Source of the DNA: Saprospiraceae bacterium
GTDB taxonomy: Bacteria > Bacteroidota > Bacteroidia > Chitinophagales > Saprospiraceae
Reading direction: 5' to 3'
NCBI GenBank assembly: GCA_016715405.1
Contig: JADKAE010000003.1
Span: 372,001 to 436,000 of the forward strand
DNA length: 64,000 bases
Shown: positions 24,192 to 36,200 of the stretch, piece by piece
Position numbering within the stretch: the stretch's first letter is position 1
Layout of the letters: every line of letters starts with the position of its first letter
Position numbers and translations under genes: made by a program
Notes under the pieces: generated by a model
The model's database searches: none
Seen by the model: only the letters and a program-made list of their open reading frames with translations
Told to the model about the DNA's origin: nothing

Positions 24192-27032
24192 ATGAAAATT
24201 CTACAAAACCACCATATTCTAAATATAATTCTATTTTTTGGCATCATGCAAGGCGCCATCGCTCAGACCGTTATCCGCGGCGAAGTAGTGGATGAGAATA
24301 GTGGCGAAGCGCTCATCAATGCCAGCGTGATCATCAAAGGCACCACAGAGGGCATGGTCACAGATTTCGACGGCAAATTCGAGATCAGTACGAACCAGCG
24401 CTTGCCGCTCACGCTTACCGTAAGCTACGTAGGCTATACAGAGTTGGAAGTACCTGTAGCTTCTGCGAATACACCGCTAAAAATCAGGCTAAAAGAAGAT
24501 GCCTTCACCATTTCCGGCGTGGAAGTCACTGGTCGTCGCATCTCTGAGAAGCAGCGGCAGTCGGCGCTCACGGTAGAAACCCTCGACAACATAGCCATCC
24601 GCGAAACGCCGGCGGCCAACTTTTACGACGGCTTGGGTTCGCTCAAAGAAGTGGACCTCACCGCGGCCAGTCTGGGCTTCAAAATCATCAACACCCGCGG
24701 CTTCAACAGCACCAGTCCGGTGCGATCGTTGCAGATCATCGACGGCGTCGACAACCAGTCGCCCGGCCTCAATTTCTCGCTGGGCAACTTCCTGGGCGCC
24801 TCGGAGCTCGACGTCAACCGCGTCAACATGGTAGTGGGCGCCAGCTCGGCCTTCTACGGCCCCAACGCCTTCAACGGCGTGATCAGCATGGAAACCAAAG
24901 ACCCCTTCCTGCACCACGGCCTGTCGGCAACCATCAAGGTGGGCGAGCGCAACCTGCTCGAAGGTGGTTTCCGCTATGCTGATGCGTTTAACAACAAAAA
25001 AGGCTTCCACACTTTTGGATACAAACTCAACATGTATTACTTCCGCGCCGACGACTGGGAAGCCGACAACTACGACCCTGTTTACGACTCAGAAACAGAT
25101 CAATCCAACCCCGGCGGCTTCGACGCGGTAAATATATACGGCGATGAATACCTGGGGCAAAACAACTTTACGAAGGTGCTTTCCAGCCCGGGGCTGGGTA
25201 TCATCCACCGTCGCGGTTATCAGGAGAAAGACCTGGTGGATTACGATTCCAGAAACCTCAAGTTGGGAGCGGCGCTCCACTTCAGACTAAAACCCGTTCA
25301 GGATGTATTATCGCCTACCCTGATCCTATCTTCTAATTTTAGTACGGGCACCACGGTATACCAAGGCGACAACCGCTATAGCCTGCGCGACATCAAATTT
25401 TACCAGCACAGGATTGAACTCAAAAAAGAAGATACCTATTTCCTGCGTTTTTATGCCACGCACGAAGACGCCGGCAGGTCTTACGATCCCTATTTCACTG
25501 CTTTGCTGCTACAAGAAAACGCCAAAGAAAGCGACTATTGGCGCGCTTCTTACAAGGCTTATTGGGATATCTTTGTATCACCCCAGATCAAAGCCCGCGA
25601 TGGATACCCCAATCCGCTGGATTACCTGGGGCGCCCTGCCGAATTTCAGGCTGCCGTCAGCGCCTTTTTGCAAGACCCCCAACTGGAGGCCTTATTATTC
25701 CAATGGCACGACGCCGCCCAACATTACGCCAACCAGGCCGACCCCGTCATCGGCGCCGAATCTTTCTACGACCCTAACCCCGACTCACTCTCTTACGGTC
25801 GCTTCCAGGAGCAATTCAACAGCATTACTTCGCGCATTTCTTATGCAGAAGGCGGCACGCGCTTTTACGACAAATCTGCCCTGTTTCATACCCACGGCGA
25901 ATACCGTTTTAACGACGTAGTGCAAAAAAACACCATTACCGATCTCGACCTCGTATTTGGCGCTAATGCCCGCTTGTACCAACCCGACTCAAAAGGTTCC
26001 ATTCTCCTGGATACTTTTGGTCGCAAAATCGACACTTACGAATACGGCATCTATGGCGGCGGCACCATGGAGCTCAACAAAACGCTGAAAATCAATGCCT
26101 CTGTGCGTTTGGACAAAAACCAGAACTTCGACTACCTGCTTTCTCCGGCAGCTTCTATGGTTTACACGCCAAATCCCAACCACACTTTACGGGCCTCTTT
26201 CTCCTCGGCCATCCGCAATCCGACACTTGCCGACCAATATTTGTTCTACAACGTAGGCCGGGCCATCCTTATCGGCAATCTTGACGGCTTCCAGAACCTC
26301 ATCACCGTAGAGTCTCTTATCGATTATCTCAATACCAACAATTCCGATACCCTAAGATATTTTGACGTCGCTCCCATCGAACCCGAAAAGGTTAGAACAC
26401 TCGAAGCCGGATATCGCACGCTCATTAGCGACCACCTTTATGCAGACGCCACGTATTACTACAGTTTCTACAGAGATTTCATCGGTTATAATATCGGCGT
26501 AGACGCTACATTCGACCAACTGACGGGTTTGCCCATTGAAGCACAGGCTTATCGCGTAGCCGCTAACGCCACGGATAAAGTAACCACACAAGGTTTTTCG
26601 CTGGGGCTCAACTATTACTTCAGCAAATACTACGTAGTAAACGGCAACTACTCCTGGAACAAGCTGAATACAGCCTCCGACGACCCCATCATCCCTGCTT
26701 TTAATACACCCGAACACAAGTTCAATTTCGGTTTGGCCGGTCGCGATATTCCCATTAAATTGGGCCGCCTTGTGATCAACAATTTTGGTTTTAATATTAA
26801 TTATAAATGGATCGACGGCTTTATTTTTGAAGGATCGCCCCAATTCACGGGTTTTATCCCTTCATACGACCTGCTCGATGCGCAGATCAACTGGCGAGCC
26901 CCCAAAATCAACACGACCTTTAAGCTGGGCGCCTCCAACCTGCTCAACAAACAGACATTCCAGACCTATGGCGGGCCCAGAATAGGCAGATTGGCTTATT
27001 TTTCAATTCTTTACGATTTCAAGAAAAAGTAA
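24192..27032 (+). CDS. TonB-dependent outer-membrane receptor with CarboxypepD_reg-like domain
   Basis: About 946 residues. A signal peptide (ILFFGIMQGAIAQ) is followed by a carboxypeptidase-regulatory-like domain (GEVVDENSGEALINASVIIK, about 30-105). A plug domain follows (RGFNSTSPVRSLQIIDGVDN, VNMVVGASSAFYGPNAFNG) and then a 22-strand barrel ending in YFSILYDFKKK. It imports a ligand across the outer membrane with energy from TonB/ExbBD. No SusD partner follows. Instead a secreted esterase-like gene starts 25 bases later, so the pair may bind and process one substrate. ATG 24192 gives a clean signal peptide. Ligand unknown. Confidence 0.9.
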   Translation: MKILQNHHILNIILFFGIMQGAIAQTVIRGEVVDENSGEALINASVIIKGTTEGMVTDFDGKFEISTNQRLPLTLTVSYVGYTELEVPVASANTPLKIRLKEDAFTISGVEVTGRRISEKQRQSALTVETLDNIAIRETPAANFYDGLGSLKEVDLTAASLGFKIINTRGFNSTSPVRSLQIIDGVDNQSPGLNFSLGNFLGASELDVNRVNMVVGASSAFYGPNAFNGVISMETKDPFLHHGLSATIKVGERNLLEGGFRYADAFNNKKGFHTFGYKLNMYYFRADDWEADNYDPVYDSETDQSNPGGFDAVNIYGDEYLGQNNFTKVLSSPGLGIIHRRGYQEKDLVDYDSRNLKLGAALHFRLKPVQDVLSPTLILSSNFSTGTTVYQGDNRYSLRDIKFYQHRIELKKEDTYFLRFYATHEDAGRSYDPYFTALLLQENAKESDYWRASYKAYWDIFVSPQIKARDGYPNPLDYLGRPAEFQAAVSAFLQDPQLEALLFQWHDAAQHYANQADPVIGAESFYDPNPDSLSYGRFQEQFNSITSRISYAEGGTRFYDKSALFHTHGEYRFNDVVQKNTITDLDLVFGANARLYQPDSKGSILLDTFGRKIDTYEYGIYGGGTMELNKTLKINASVRLDKNQNFDYLLSPAASMVYTPNPNHTLRASFSSAIRNPTLADQYLFYNVGRAILIGNLDGFQNLITVESLIDYLNTNNSDTLRYFDVAPIEPEKVRTLEAGYRTLISDHLYADATYYYSFYRDFIGYNIGVDATFDQLTGLPIEAQAYRVAANATDKVTTQGFSLGLNYYFSKYYVVNGNYSWNKLNTASDDPIIPAFNTPEHKFNFGLAGRDIPIKLGRLVINNFGFNINYKWIDGFIFEGSPQFTGFIPSYDLLDAQINWRAPKINTTFKLGASNLLNKQTFQTYGGPRIGRLAYFSILYDFKKK

Positions 27033-27057
27033 TTTTATTCATTCAAACAACGGCTAT

Positions 27058-28657
27058 ATGAAAAAACTCAACCTATTACTTCTGATGCTTTGCTGTGCAG
27101 TATTTAGCAGTCAGGCACAAACCCGTTATCTGGACCAGGTGTTCAGCCAGGTTGCCAAGACTTCTAACATTACCTACGCTACCAACGTTTCGATCCTCAC
27201 CGGCGCTCCCGCCCCACTGGATCTTAAAATGGACGTATACACTCCTGTTGGCGATAATGAAACAAGCCGCCCGGTTGTGCTTTACTTCCATACCGGCAGC
27301 TTTTTGCCGCAGTATTTCAATGGCCAGATTACGGGTGGAAAGTTAGACTCTACGGTAGTAGAAATGTGTACGCGCCTCGCAAAGATGGGTTACGTGGCCA
27401 TTGCCGCTACCTACCGCCAGGGCTGGTTGCCGACGGCTCCCGACCAGAACGTGCGTACCAGCACGCTGCTGCAAGCCGCTTACCGTGGCATCCAGGACTC
27501 GCGCGCCTGCGTGCGCTTCCTGCGCAAAAGCGTAGCGGAAGCCAGCAACCCTTATGGCATCGACCCCGAGAAAATCGTGATGTGGGGCCAGGGCGCCGGC
27601 GGTTATATCTCGCTGGGCGCCGCTTACCTCGACTCTTATTCGGAAGTCGTTATCGACAAATTTATCAACACCGAAACCCTGCTGCCCTATATCGATACTA
27701 CTATCCATGGTAACGTTTATGGCACCAACCAGGCGTTGTTAAACTTACCCAACCACGTAGGTTACAGCTCTGATTTCAAAATGGCTGTGAATATGGGCGG
27801 TGCTTTGGGCGATATTAACTGGATCGACGGTACGGCCGGCGAACCCGCCACGATAGGCTACCACGTAGTGACCGACCCCTTCGCCCCGTTTGGCGATGGT
27901 CCGGTTATCGTACCTACTACCGGTGACTTTGTCGTAGCCGTATCAGGCACAAGAACGGCTGTTGAAAAAGCCAATGACCTGGGTAACAATGATGTATTGG
28001 ATGATGTACTCAACTTAGCCAGCCCGCTTACGGCTTATGTAAACGTGCTTAAGCCCGTTCCGTTCCAATTCCCGGGCCAGGCGCCCACTACTTTGGGAGA
28101 AGACCATATCTATCCCTTTATACCGCCAAACTTCCGCGTGGAATCAGGGCCGTGGGACTGGTGGAGCAAGCCTTACCTGGATGCTGTTATTGCCGGCGTA
28201 AACGCCACCTTCGGCACTACTTTTAGTTCAGATACGCTGCATCAAAACGGTTTGTTGACCAACCCGAATATGTCGCCGGAAAAAGCCCGCGCGTATATCG
28301 ATACCGCACTGATGTACTTCGCGCCACGCGCCTGTGCCGCTTTGGGCCTTGAAGGCTGCTGCACCGAGCTCGGCATAGAGTGTGTCACTTCTGTAGAAGA
28401 CCTGGTTGACGCCGGTGACGTAGGCCTTTTTTGTAGCGCCCAACCCTGCCAGCGAAGAGGTATTCTTCCAGAGCCGCCCCGAGTCGCCCATGCTCGACCT
28501 GCAGTTGTTCGACTTCAGTGGCCGACTGGTGCAAACGCACAATAATGTAAAGGACCATGTGTTCCTGCTACAACGAGGATCGTTGCCATCGGGCATGTAT
28601 GTGGCCAAGGTGCGCTTTAAGGAAGGCGTAGCCTCGCACAAGTTGATATTCAGATAA
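27058..28657 (+). CDS. Secreted alpha/beta-hydrolase-like protein with T9SS sorting domain, frameshifted near 3' end
   Basis: About 530 residues once joined. A signal peptide (LLLLMLCCAVFSSQAQ) is followed by an alpha/beta-hydrolase domain with PLDLKMDVYTP and VVLYFHTGSFLPQ (oxyanion region). The nucleophile elbow reads VMWGQGAGGYIS, so the Ser of GxSxG is replaced by Gly. In the T-run near 28427-28432 the frame shifts, and the other frame encodes a type A T9SS sorting domain (VAPNPASEEVFFQSRP, LFDFSGRLVQTH, LPSGMYVAKVRF) up to 28657. It would be anchored at or released from the cell surface. It probably forms an operon with the TonB receptor. Confidence 0.78.
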
Positions 28658-28744
28658 TACGACTGTGTGACTTTACGACTGTACGACTTTACGACTTGGC
28701 GTCGTTTGTTCGTACAGTCGTACAGTCGTATAGTCATAAAGTCT
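28658..28744. repeat. CGACTGTACGACTTTA tandem-repeat hairpin
   Basis: The left arm TACGACTGTGTGACTTTACG plus ACTGTACGACTTTACGACT (28658-28697) faces TCGTACAGTCGTACAGTCG and TATAGTCATAAAGTC (28710-28744), with a loop of about 12 bases. It starts directly at the stop of the hydrolase gene and ends 1 base before the stop of the convergent regulator gene. Confidence 0.85.
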
Positions 28745-28745
28745 C

Positions 28746-29564
28746 CTACCCTCCCGTCAGTGCCCCGAGAAACTCCTCCTTGCGGCGCCGGGAAACGGGA
28801 ATCTGGGCGCCGTCGTGCATGAGGGCGTGGCCGCAGCCGGAATCATTCACCAATTGCCGCACAAACGCGATATTGATAATATGTGATTGGTGCAGACGAA
28901 AAAAGCAGGGGCGGGGCAGCAATTGCTCGAAATATTTGAGGTTGCGCGAGACCAGGCAGCGCTCCCTGTTGGCGAAAAACACAAAAGTGTAATTGCCGAA
29001 ACTCTCCAGCCTGGTAATATCATTTGCTTGCGCAAATACGCAGCTCGAACCTACGGGCAACGCGATCTTATCTGGCAGGCTCCCCTTTTGGTTTTGTAAA
29101 ATTAAAGCATACTGCTGCTGGATAGTCTCCGCATAGTGGCGTTGCCGGGCTTTTTTCACGGCGGCGACAAATTCATTAGCTACCAGGGGTTTCAGCAAAC
29201 AATCCACCGCATTGTAGCGAAATGCGCGGATGGCCGCTTCGTGATGCGTAGTAGTGAAGACTACCTGCGTATTCAACTCCGGCAAGCGGTCGAGTAAATC
29301 GAAGCCGGCGCCGTCTTTTAATTCCGCATCCAAAAACAGCAAGTCTACTTGCCGGTTGCGCAGCAGATGTTCCGCCTGATTCAGGTTGTCGGTTTCGCCC
29401 ACTACCCTGGCGCCGGGGCAATTTTTTGCCAGCAGTTGGCGAATCAGGCTGCACAGTTTCCGGCAATTTACGGCCACCATAATACGGGTATCTGTTTTCG
29501 CGGGTGTTGCCGCTGGGTAAGAAGGTGTAGGTAATAGATCAGGCCAATACGATTTGCTTCCCAT
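28746..29564 (-). CDS. LytTR-family response regulator with degenerate receiver
   Basis: 272 residues. The receiver domain (about 25-145) has the phospho-acceptor Asp in VDLLFLDAEL, the Thr in QVVFTTTHHE and the Lys in CLLKPLVA. The acidic pair that binds magnesium at its start is missing: the first strand reads RIMVAVNCRK instead of the usual VDDE. The C-terminal LytTR DNA-binding domain is normal (LESFGNYTFVFF, FFRLHQSHIINIAFV). No histidine kinase is adjacent, so it is an orphan. It may act without phosphorylation. Confidence 0.85.
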   Translation of the reverse strand: MGSKSYWPDLLPTPSYPAATPAKTDTRIMVAVNCRKLCSLIRQLLAKNCPGARVVGETDNLNQAEHLLRNRQVDLLFLDAELKDGAGFDLLDRLPELNTQVVFTTTHHEAAIRAFRYNAVDCLLKPLVANEFVAAVKKARQRHYAETIQQQYALILQNQKGSLPDKIALPVGSSCVFAQANDITRLESFGNYTFVFFANRERCLVSRNLKYFEQLLPRPCFFRLHQSHIINIAFVRQLVNDSGCGHALMHDGAQIPVSRRRKEEFLGALTGG

Positions 29565-29623
29565 ATAACGTGTTTACACATAGATACCATTGCCTTTTTT
29601 TTGTTACCTCCTTTTTTCAGCTT

Positions 29624-29663
29624 GTGTATCCCTTAATCCCATAATCCTGTTCAAGACATCGCC
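29624..29663. repeat. Half copy of the CTTGAACAGGAT hairpin element
   Basis: GTGTATCCCTTAATCCCATA followed by ATCCTGTTCAAGACATCGCC matches the right half of the hairpins at 40350 and 45897. No left half is visible. From 29565 to 29814 this is the only element I can name besides T-rich sequence. Confidence 0.7.
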
Positions 29664-29814
29664 GGATTTCATCAAATTCCCACCGAATATCAGGAACCTG
29701 AGCAGCCTTGTGACAAGTTGGTTATATTTGTCCATCTCCTCGTTCTGGCTTTTCTGAAAAGTAACCGGCGCCCTGAATGCAGTAATTTGCTCCAGTGTGA
29801 AATATCGTACATCT

Positions 29815-32800
29815 ATGAAAAAAACCATTTTCGCGGCATTAGCCTTGTTTGCCGTTTCAGAAATCTCCGCTCAATTTCTGCCCGAACAAATCATTGCAGG
29901 AAGTACCACCGGCTTTTTCGGCGCCCAGGCTGCGGATATCAATGCCGACGGCCATCCCGACCTGGTGAGCATCAGAAGCGTTGATGCACAGGCTGTGTAC
30001 TGGCACCTCAACGATGGGCAGGGCATTTCCCGAAAAGAGCCTTCCGATTCGCTGGAAATCGAATTCCAGGCCTCCGAAACCATGATCGCCGATTTGAACG
30101 GCGACGGCTTTTTGGACCTGGCCTTTCCCGATTTCGTGACCACCGGAAAAGTCATCTGGTATGCTGGCAACGGACAAGGGCAATTTGTGAAACACCCCGT
30201 AGAATACGCCGACAATATTCCGGTAGGCAGTATCGATGCAGCGGATATTGACCAGGACGGCGATTTGGATCTGGTATTGCAACAATTCCTATTTGCCTCC
30301 TTTCAAATTCGATGGGTGGCTAACGACGGTCAGGGCAATTTTTCCAACCCATATCTTATCGGCGCCCACGACGGCGGCACCACCCGCGTTGAAATCGCCG
30401 ATTTGAACGCCGATGGATTACCCGATGTACTCGTGCCCGAACTGTCGACCTGGTATTTTAATTACGGCCCAGGCTATTTCCAGTCAGCGCCGCTACCCAC
30501 GGGTCCATTTGCTTTGTTCGGCGTGGAGGATGTGGATGGCGATAGCGATAAAGACCTGCTTGCATACGGGTTAAACGGCAATCTGGTATTGCACCGCAAC
30601 ATAACGACACAGTTTACCACAGAAGAAATTCCGGTGGCCTACGGCCTGTACGACCGCATATCGGTGGGAGACTACGACAACGACGGCGACCCGGATATGA
30701 TGTTCAACGCTACCGCCTGGATCGAAAACGACGGCACGGGAGAATTTACGCTGCACAATAACAGCTTTGATCAGAATAGCCTATACATAGCGCCTAATAT
30801 CATACTCCCCCCTGGGGTGGATTTTGACGGCGACGGCAGGGTGGAAGCCCTAATACCCGGCGGTGGCTGGGTCGGCAAGGTTGGCCTTTCTACTGGAGGA
30901 GAGGTAGTCTCTGACATCATTGTGCCGGATATTGTCGGAGCCTGGGCCCTCAAAACTTTTGATTTCGACGGCGATGGCGATCAGGATATTATGATTACTG
31001 CCGACAAGTTGTATTGGTTTGCCAATGAGGGAGGCGAGTTATTCGGCGCCCGGCAAACTGCGACCGATTTGCACCTTATCAGCACCTCGTTCCAATTCGC
31101 GGATATCGACGGCGATGCGGACCTGGATATTTTAACCCAGCCCTACCAATTTTCTAACTCGCTGGAGCCCAGCTATTTGTTGCGCAACCTGGGTTTTGGA
31201 TTTTATGCCAATCCCATCACCTTGCCATTTTATGGCCCCGCTCCACTGCTGCCTTTTGATTTTGACGCTGATGGAGATACGGACATCATCGGCGGCGCAC
31301 CGTTGCACTTCGGCGAAAACATCGGCAACGGCAATTTTGCCACTCCGGAAGCCCTGACGGTGTGCTACGCAGGCACTCCCGCCGCAGCCGACATGGACAG
31401 CGACGGCGACCTCGACATTGCCGTGCCCTGCGACCAGGGCGTGACAGTGCTGGAAAACGACGGGGCAGCGAATTTTTCGGTTGCGCAGGATTTGGCTTTG
31501 CCCAACGTTTCGCGCAAATGCTGGTGGGCCGACCTCGACGGCACGGGCCTTCTCGACATCGTCGTGGCGCTGGATAGTTCCATCGTATGGTTTCCCCGGC
31601 TGGCCGACGGTACCTTCGGCGCCATGCAGGTGATCTATCAATCGGTAGATTCGGAGATTTCACCGCAGCTTATCAACTTGTTCGACCAGGACAGCGACGG
31701 CGATGTAGATATTGCAGCCACCGTGCCTCATCATATTTTGATTTTAGAAAATGACGGCACGGGAGGTTTTTCCTCCGTATACCAGCCGTTTTACATCCCG
31801 TTTATAAGCGATTTAGCGGTAATGGATGTGGACGACGACATGGACCTGGATTTGGTTTTTTGCAACAATCTAATCATCGGCTGGTTCGAAAACGTAACTA
31901 CCGAAGCTTATATCTCGGGCACTTGTTATTGGGATAAAAATGAAAACAAACAACGCGATCCCGGCGAACCGCCTTTCCAAAATCAAATCCTACGGCTTAA
32001 TCCCAGCGGCAAACTCACTTTCACCGATGAAGACGGCAGCTTCCGGCTATATGCCGATCCCGGGCAGTATGAGTTGCGTATTGCGCCCGACTCCTGCTGG
32101 GCGCTTACCACGGACTCGGCCGCTTACCATCTCGATTTTGACGGATACAATACCCTAAGCGAACTTGATTTCGGTTTAGCGCTCACGGGCACAGAAAAAA
32201 AACCTGCGGCCCAAATAGCTACCGGCCCTACGCGCTGCGGTTTTGAAGTACCGGGTGTCGTCACGATTAGCAACAAAGGATGCGCCCTGACCAACGCGAT
32301 TTTTGACCTTCACCTCGATTCGCTGGTGACATTCATCAGCGCCTCCCCGCCGCCTGACGTGGTGGCGCCCGGCTTGATCAGCTGGCAACCAGCCGATACC
32401 TTATTGCCCGGTGATAAACTCGACATTCATTTGGTGTTAAAAATCGCCGGTCCCGAGCACCTCGGCGATACCCTCCGGATACTCGGCATCACCCGCGCGC
32501 TCGACCTGAATGGGAATCCTGAAATACAGGCCGACTCCACCTATTTATATTCTGAAATCAACTGCGCTTACGACCCCAACGACAAACTTGTGAGCCGCGA
32601 GCTATGCTGCCGGAAAACTACCGAAACCGCCGCTTCCGAACTCGTTTACACCATTCGGTTTCAAAACACCGGCACCGATACAGCTTTTAACATCAATATT
32701 CGCGACCGGCTCGCTCCGGAGCTGGATTGGAGCACCTTCCGGCCATTAGGCGCCAGCCATCCCTATTCCGTCACACTGGATTCAGCGACCCGCACGGCGG

Positions 32801-33274
32801 TATTTTCCTTCCCCAATATCCTGCTGCCGGATTCGAGCGCTAATGAATTGGCCAGTCACGGCCTGGTGCAATTTTCCATATACCCGGTTGCGGATTTGCC
32901 TCCCGGGACGGTCATCAGCAACCAGGCGGGCATTTATTTTGATTTCAATCCGCCCATTGTGACCAATTACGCCGAAACGCGGGTAAAAACCACCGTGGGC
33001 GTCCACCAGCCGGAATTTGCGCAAGAAAAAATACAACTTTGGCCCAATCCAAGTTCAGGGGACCTTTTCATCGATTGGGGTGCTCCGATGCCCCGGCGGA
33101 GGCCGTTTGCTGGTGACCGATCTGACCGGGCGTTTACTCCGGGAAATTCCCTTGCCCGCCGCTTCCAATCAAAGCCGCCTGGCATTGGGCGATTTACCCC
33201 AGGGTATGTACCTGGTGCACATCCAGGCGGAAGGCCGTATCTGGCGGGCAGCCAAAGCAATAAAGTCAAATTAA
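29815..33274 (+). CDS. FG-GAP/VCBS repeat surface protein with T9SS sorting domain (paralogue 1 of 3)
   Basis: About 1,150 residues. A signal peptide (MKKTIFAALALFAVSEISAQ) leads into a long propeller region (about 25-700) of FG-GAP/VCBS repeats. Their calcium-binding loops read like DINADGHPD, DIDQDGDLD and DFDGDGDQD. An SdrD-B-like domain follows (SGTCYWDKNENKQRDPGEP), then a DUF11/DUF7619-type domain (YTIRFQNTGTDTAFN, YFDFNPPIVTNYAETRV). The type A T9SS sorting domain is split by an indel near 33085: LWPNPSSGDLFIDWG lies in one frame, LLVTDLTGRLL and LPQGMYLVHIQ in the other. Likely a surface adhesin. The next paralogue starts 21 bases later. Confidence 0.85.
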
Positions 33275-33295
33275 AAAATTGAAAACCAACAGTAT

Positions 33296-36200
33296 ATGAA
33301 ATATCATCTGTGTTTTATCGCCGCATTATTTGGCCTGGCTACGGCTCAGGCTCAATACACGCCACCGGTTGTAATCGACAGCAGCGCGAATAATTTTTAT
33401 GCGCTGGGCGCCGCCGATTGGGATCGCGACGGTGATTTGGATATGTTGGGCAATATTCTCACCTATTTATCTCCTCAATTTACCGCCTATTATGCTTTTG
33501 GCTGGTTAGAGAATACGGGCAATAGCCTGGCTGCCGACCCGATCATATTAGACACCTTTTATTATTCCGAAGCCTCTCTTAGTTGCCGATTTTAACGGCG
33601 ACAACCTTTCTGATATCGTACACGGTTCCGAATATTTGGTAATCCAGCTTCAATTAGAAAGCGGCGGCTTTGGTCCGCCAGTGCTTCAATTTTCTAACTC
33701 CTATCCATACAAAAACTTCAGCATAGCCGACTTCGACAGCGACGGCGATATGGATTTTGTCAGGACAGACGATGCGTCGCTGAGTTGGTATGAAAACGAC
33801 GGTACCGGACATTTTGAACCGCCCCATTTCATTGCCGACCCGGCGGGAAAAATACTGCATATCGCCGACGCCAATGCGGACGGGCTGCCGGACTTGTTTG
33901 CCGTGGATGTAGACACCTATGAGAGTGTTTTATTTCGGAAACCTTGGCGGAGGCAATTTCTTTCCCGAAAACCTGGTAGCCACCTTGCCGGATTGGCCGG
34001 ACCATCTCAAAAATGCCGACCTCGACGGCGACGGGCTAACCGATCTATTGCCGGTATATCGCGACGGCGGATTGACTCCCGGCCAGTCCTGGCTGAAAAA
34101 CCTGGGCAACGGACAGTTTGCCGATCCGCAAGCGCTTGATCCGGTGGTTGATTTATCGAATTACGTCAAGGAAATTGCAGCAGGAGATATAGATCTGGAC
34201 GGCGATGCGGATGTAATCGCCTTCATGAGTTCCGATTTGTTGGTTTTGTATGAAAATGCAGGTAGCAGCCAATTTTCTGCCAAAATACTGGCCGTCTGGC
34301 CCGAAGTGCAAAGCCTAAGCAGGTTGACTCTGGGCAATTTCGACGGCGACGGCCTGCCCGACCTGGTCGCTAATTACTACATTATCGGCCCTGTTTTGAT
34401 AAAAAACCTGGGCAGCGGTCAGTTTGCTCCCCGCCAAACTATACTGCCCAAACTACTGTCGCTGGCCGTAGCGGAGGCTACCGACTTTAACCAGGATGGA
34501 TTAAAAGACATTTTAGTGATATCGGGTAACGACGGCAAATTGGCCTGGTACCCCAACCTCGGGGGCGCGCAATTTGGGCCAAATCAAATCATTACCCATA
34601 CCAATTACAACGGCGCTTTTGCCCATGGCGCCGACCTGGATGGCGACGGCGACCAGGACATTTTATCAGGCATCCCCAAAGAATGGGATGTCAATCTGCC
34701 TGTAGATGAATTGGTGTGGTATCCCAATAACGGCGATGGTACCTTTGGCGAGCGTATCCGGGTAACGCCCGACAGCTTCTACCTGCCCGTTCATATCGCT
34801 GAAATCGCCGATATAGACGGCGACGGCCATCCGGATATCGTTTGTTTGGTCGTCACAGCTACGCAGAGCTTGGCCTGGCTGCGCAACGACGGCGCCGGCA
34901 ATTTCGAATTTCCTATATTTATCACCCCCGGTGAACTTTCAGGTTCATTTTCACTCACCGACCTCGACGGGGATTCGGATAAAGACATATTAGTCAACTT
35001 CATCAGCGGAGTTCATTGGCTCGCCAACGACGGCACGGGGCATTTCGAGGCTCCGGCATTTGTCGGTGGCCCTGTATATAATAACTTAATCCCCCCCTTT
35101 GCCGAAGACCTCGATGCCGATGGCGATATGGATGTATTTTCCGACTTCGAATGGTGGTACCCCAACCAGGGCGAACAGAGCTTCGGGTCCGCCAATCACA
35201 CGCCTCTCGACCTGATTCCAACCCATTTTACCGACCTGAACCACGACGCCAAACCCGATCTCATTGGCAATTACGGCGATCTAATAGGTTGGAAGCCCAA
35301 CCTGGGCAACGGCGTATTTGGCGATCGCATCATCATTCATTTCAAATACAATCAGCAGAATAGGAACGCCTGGGGAGTTGACGTAGACGGCAACGGCGAC
35401 CTGGAAATCCTGTACTCCTGGGAATCTGAAATCGGTTATTTTGATGATTTTGGCGGGCTGCCTTACATTTCGGGCCATTGTTTTTTGGATGAAAATGAAA
35501 ACGGCTTACGCGACAGCACAGAGGTTGGTTTGCCGGACATCCAAACGGAGCTCGTAGGGGCTTCCCGATTGGGCTACTCGGATGCAGAAGGCCAATTCCG
35601 GTTCTATGTAACCCCGGGCGCATACACCCTTTCTTTTCTGCCGAGTGATTGTTGGGCCTTGACCAGCGACTCCAGCTCCTGGCATATTTCGGTTTCGGAC
35701 ACAGCCATCTTAGATAAATATTTTGGCTTCAAACCTACGCTGGGCGTCCGGAAATTGACAACCATGCTGGCTTCGGGGCCGACCATCTGCGCCCAGGACG
35801 TCGCCTTTTGGCTGCAAACCCGAAACGACGGCTGCCTGCCGGCTTCCGGAAAAATAGCCCTGCTCAACGAAGAAAACCTGGCCATCAACTGGTCCGAACC
35901 GCCGCCCGATGCCGTAGTGGGCGATACCCTGTTCTGGCTGGTAGATAGCCTGTACCCCGGAGAAATCCAGAAAATCAATTTATTGTTTCAGCTGGGCGTA
36001 CTGCCTGCCGGTGACACATTGCGGATGGCGGCCCTCAGTGAAACCTACGGCGCCGATGGAGTAACGCCCGTTTATCGGGATACTTTTTCATTCCAATCCG
36101 CAATATTGTGTTCTTATGATCCCAACGACAAACTGGTGGACCGCCCTGAACTTCCGCCCAATTACCAGCCGGAAGACGGCGAGCTCATCTATACCGTTCG

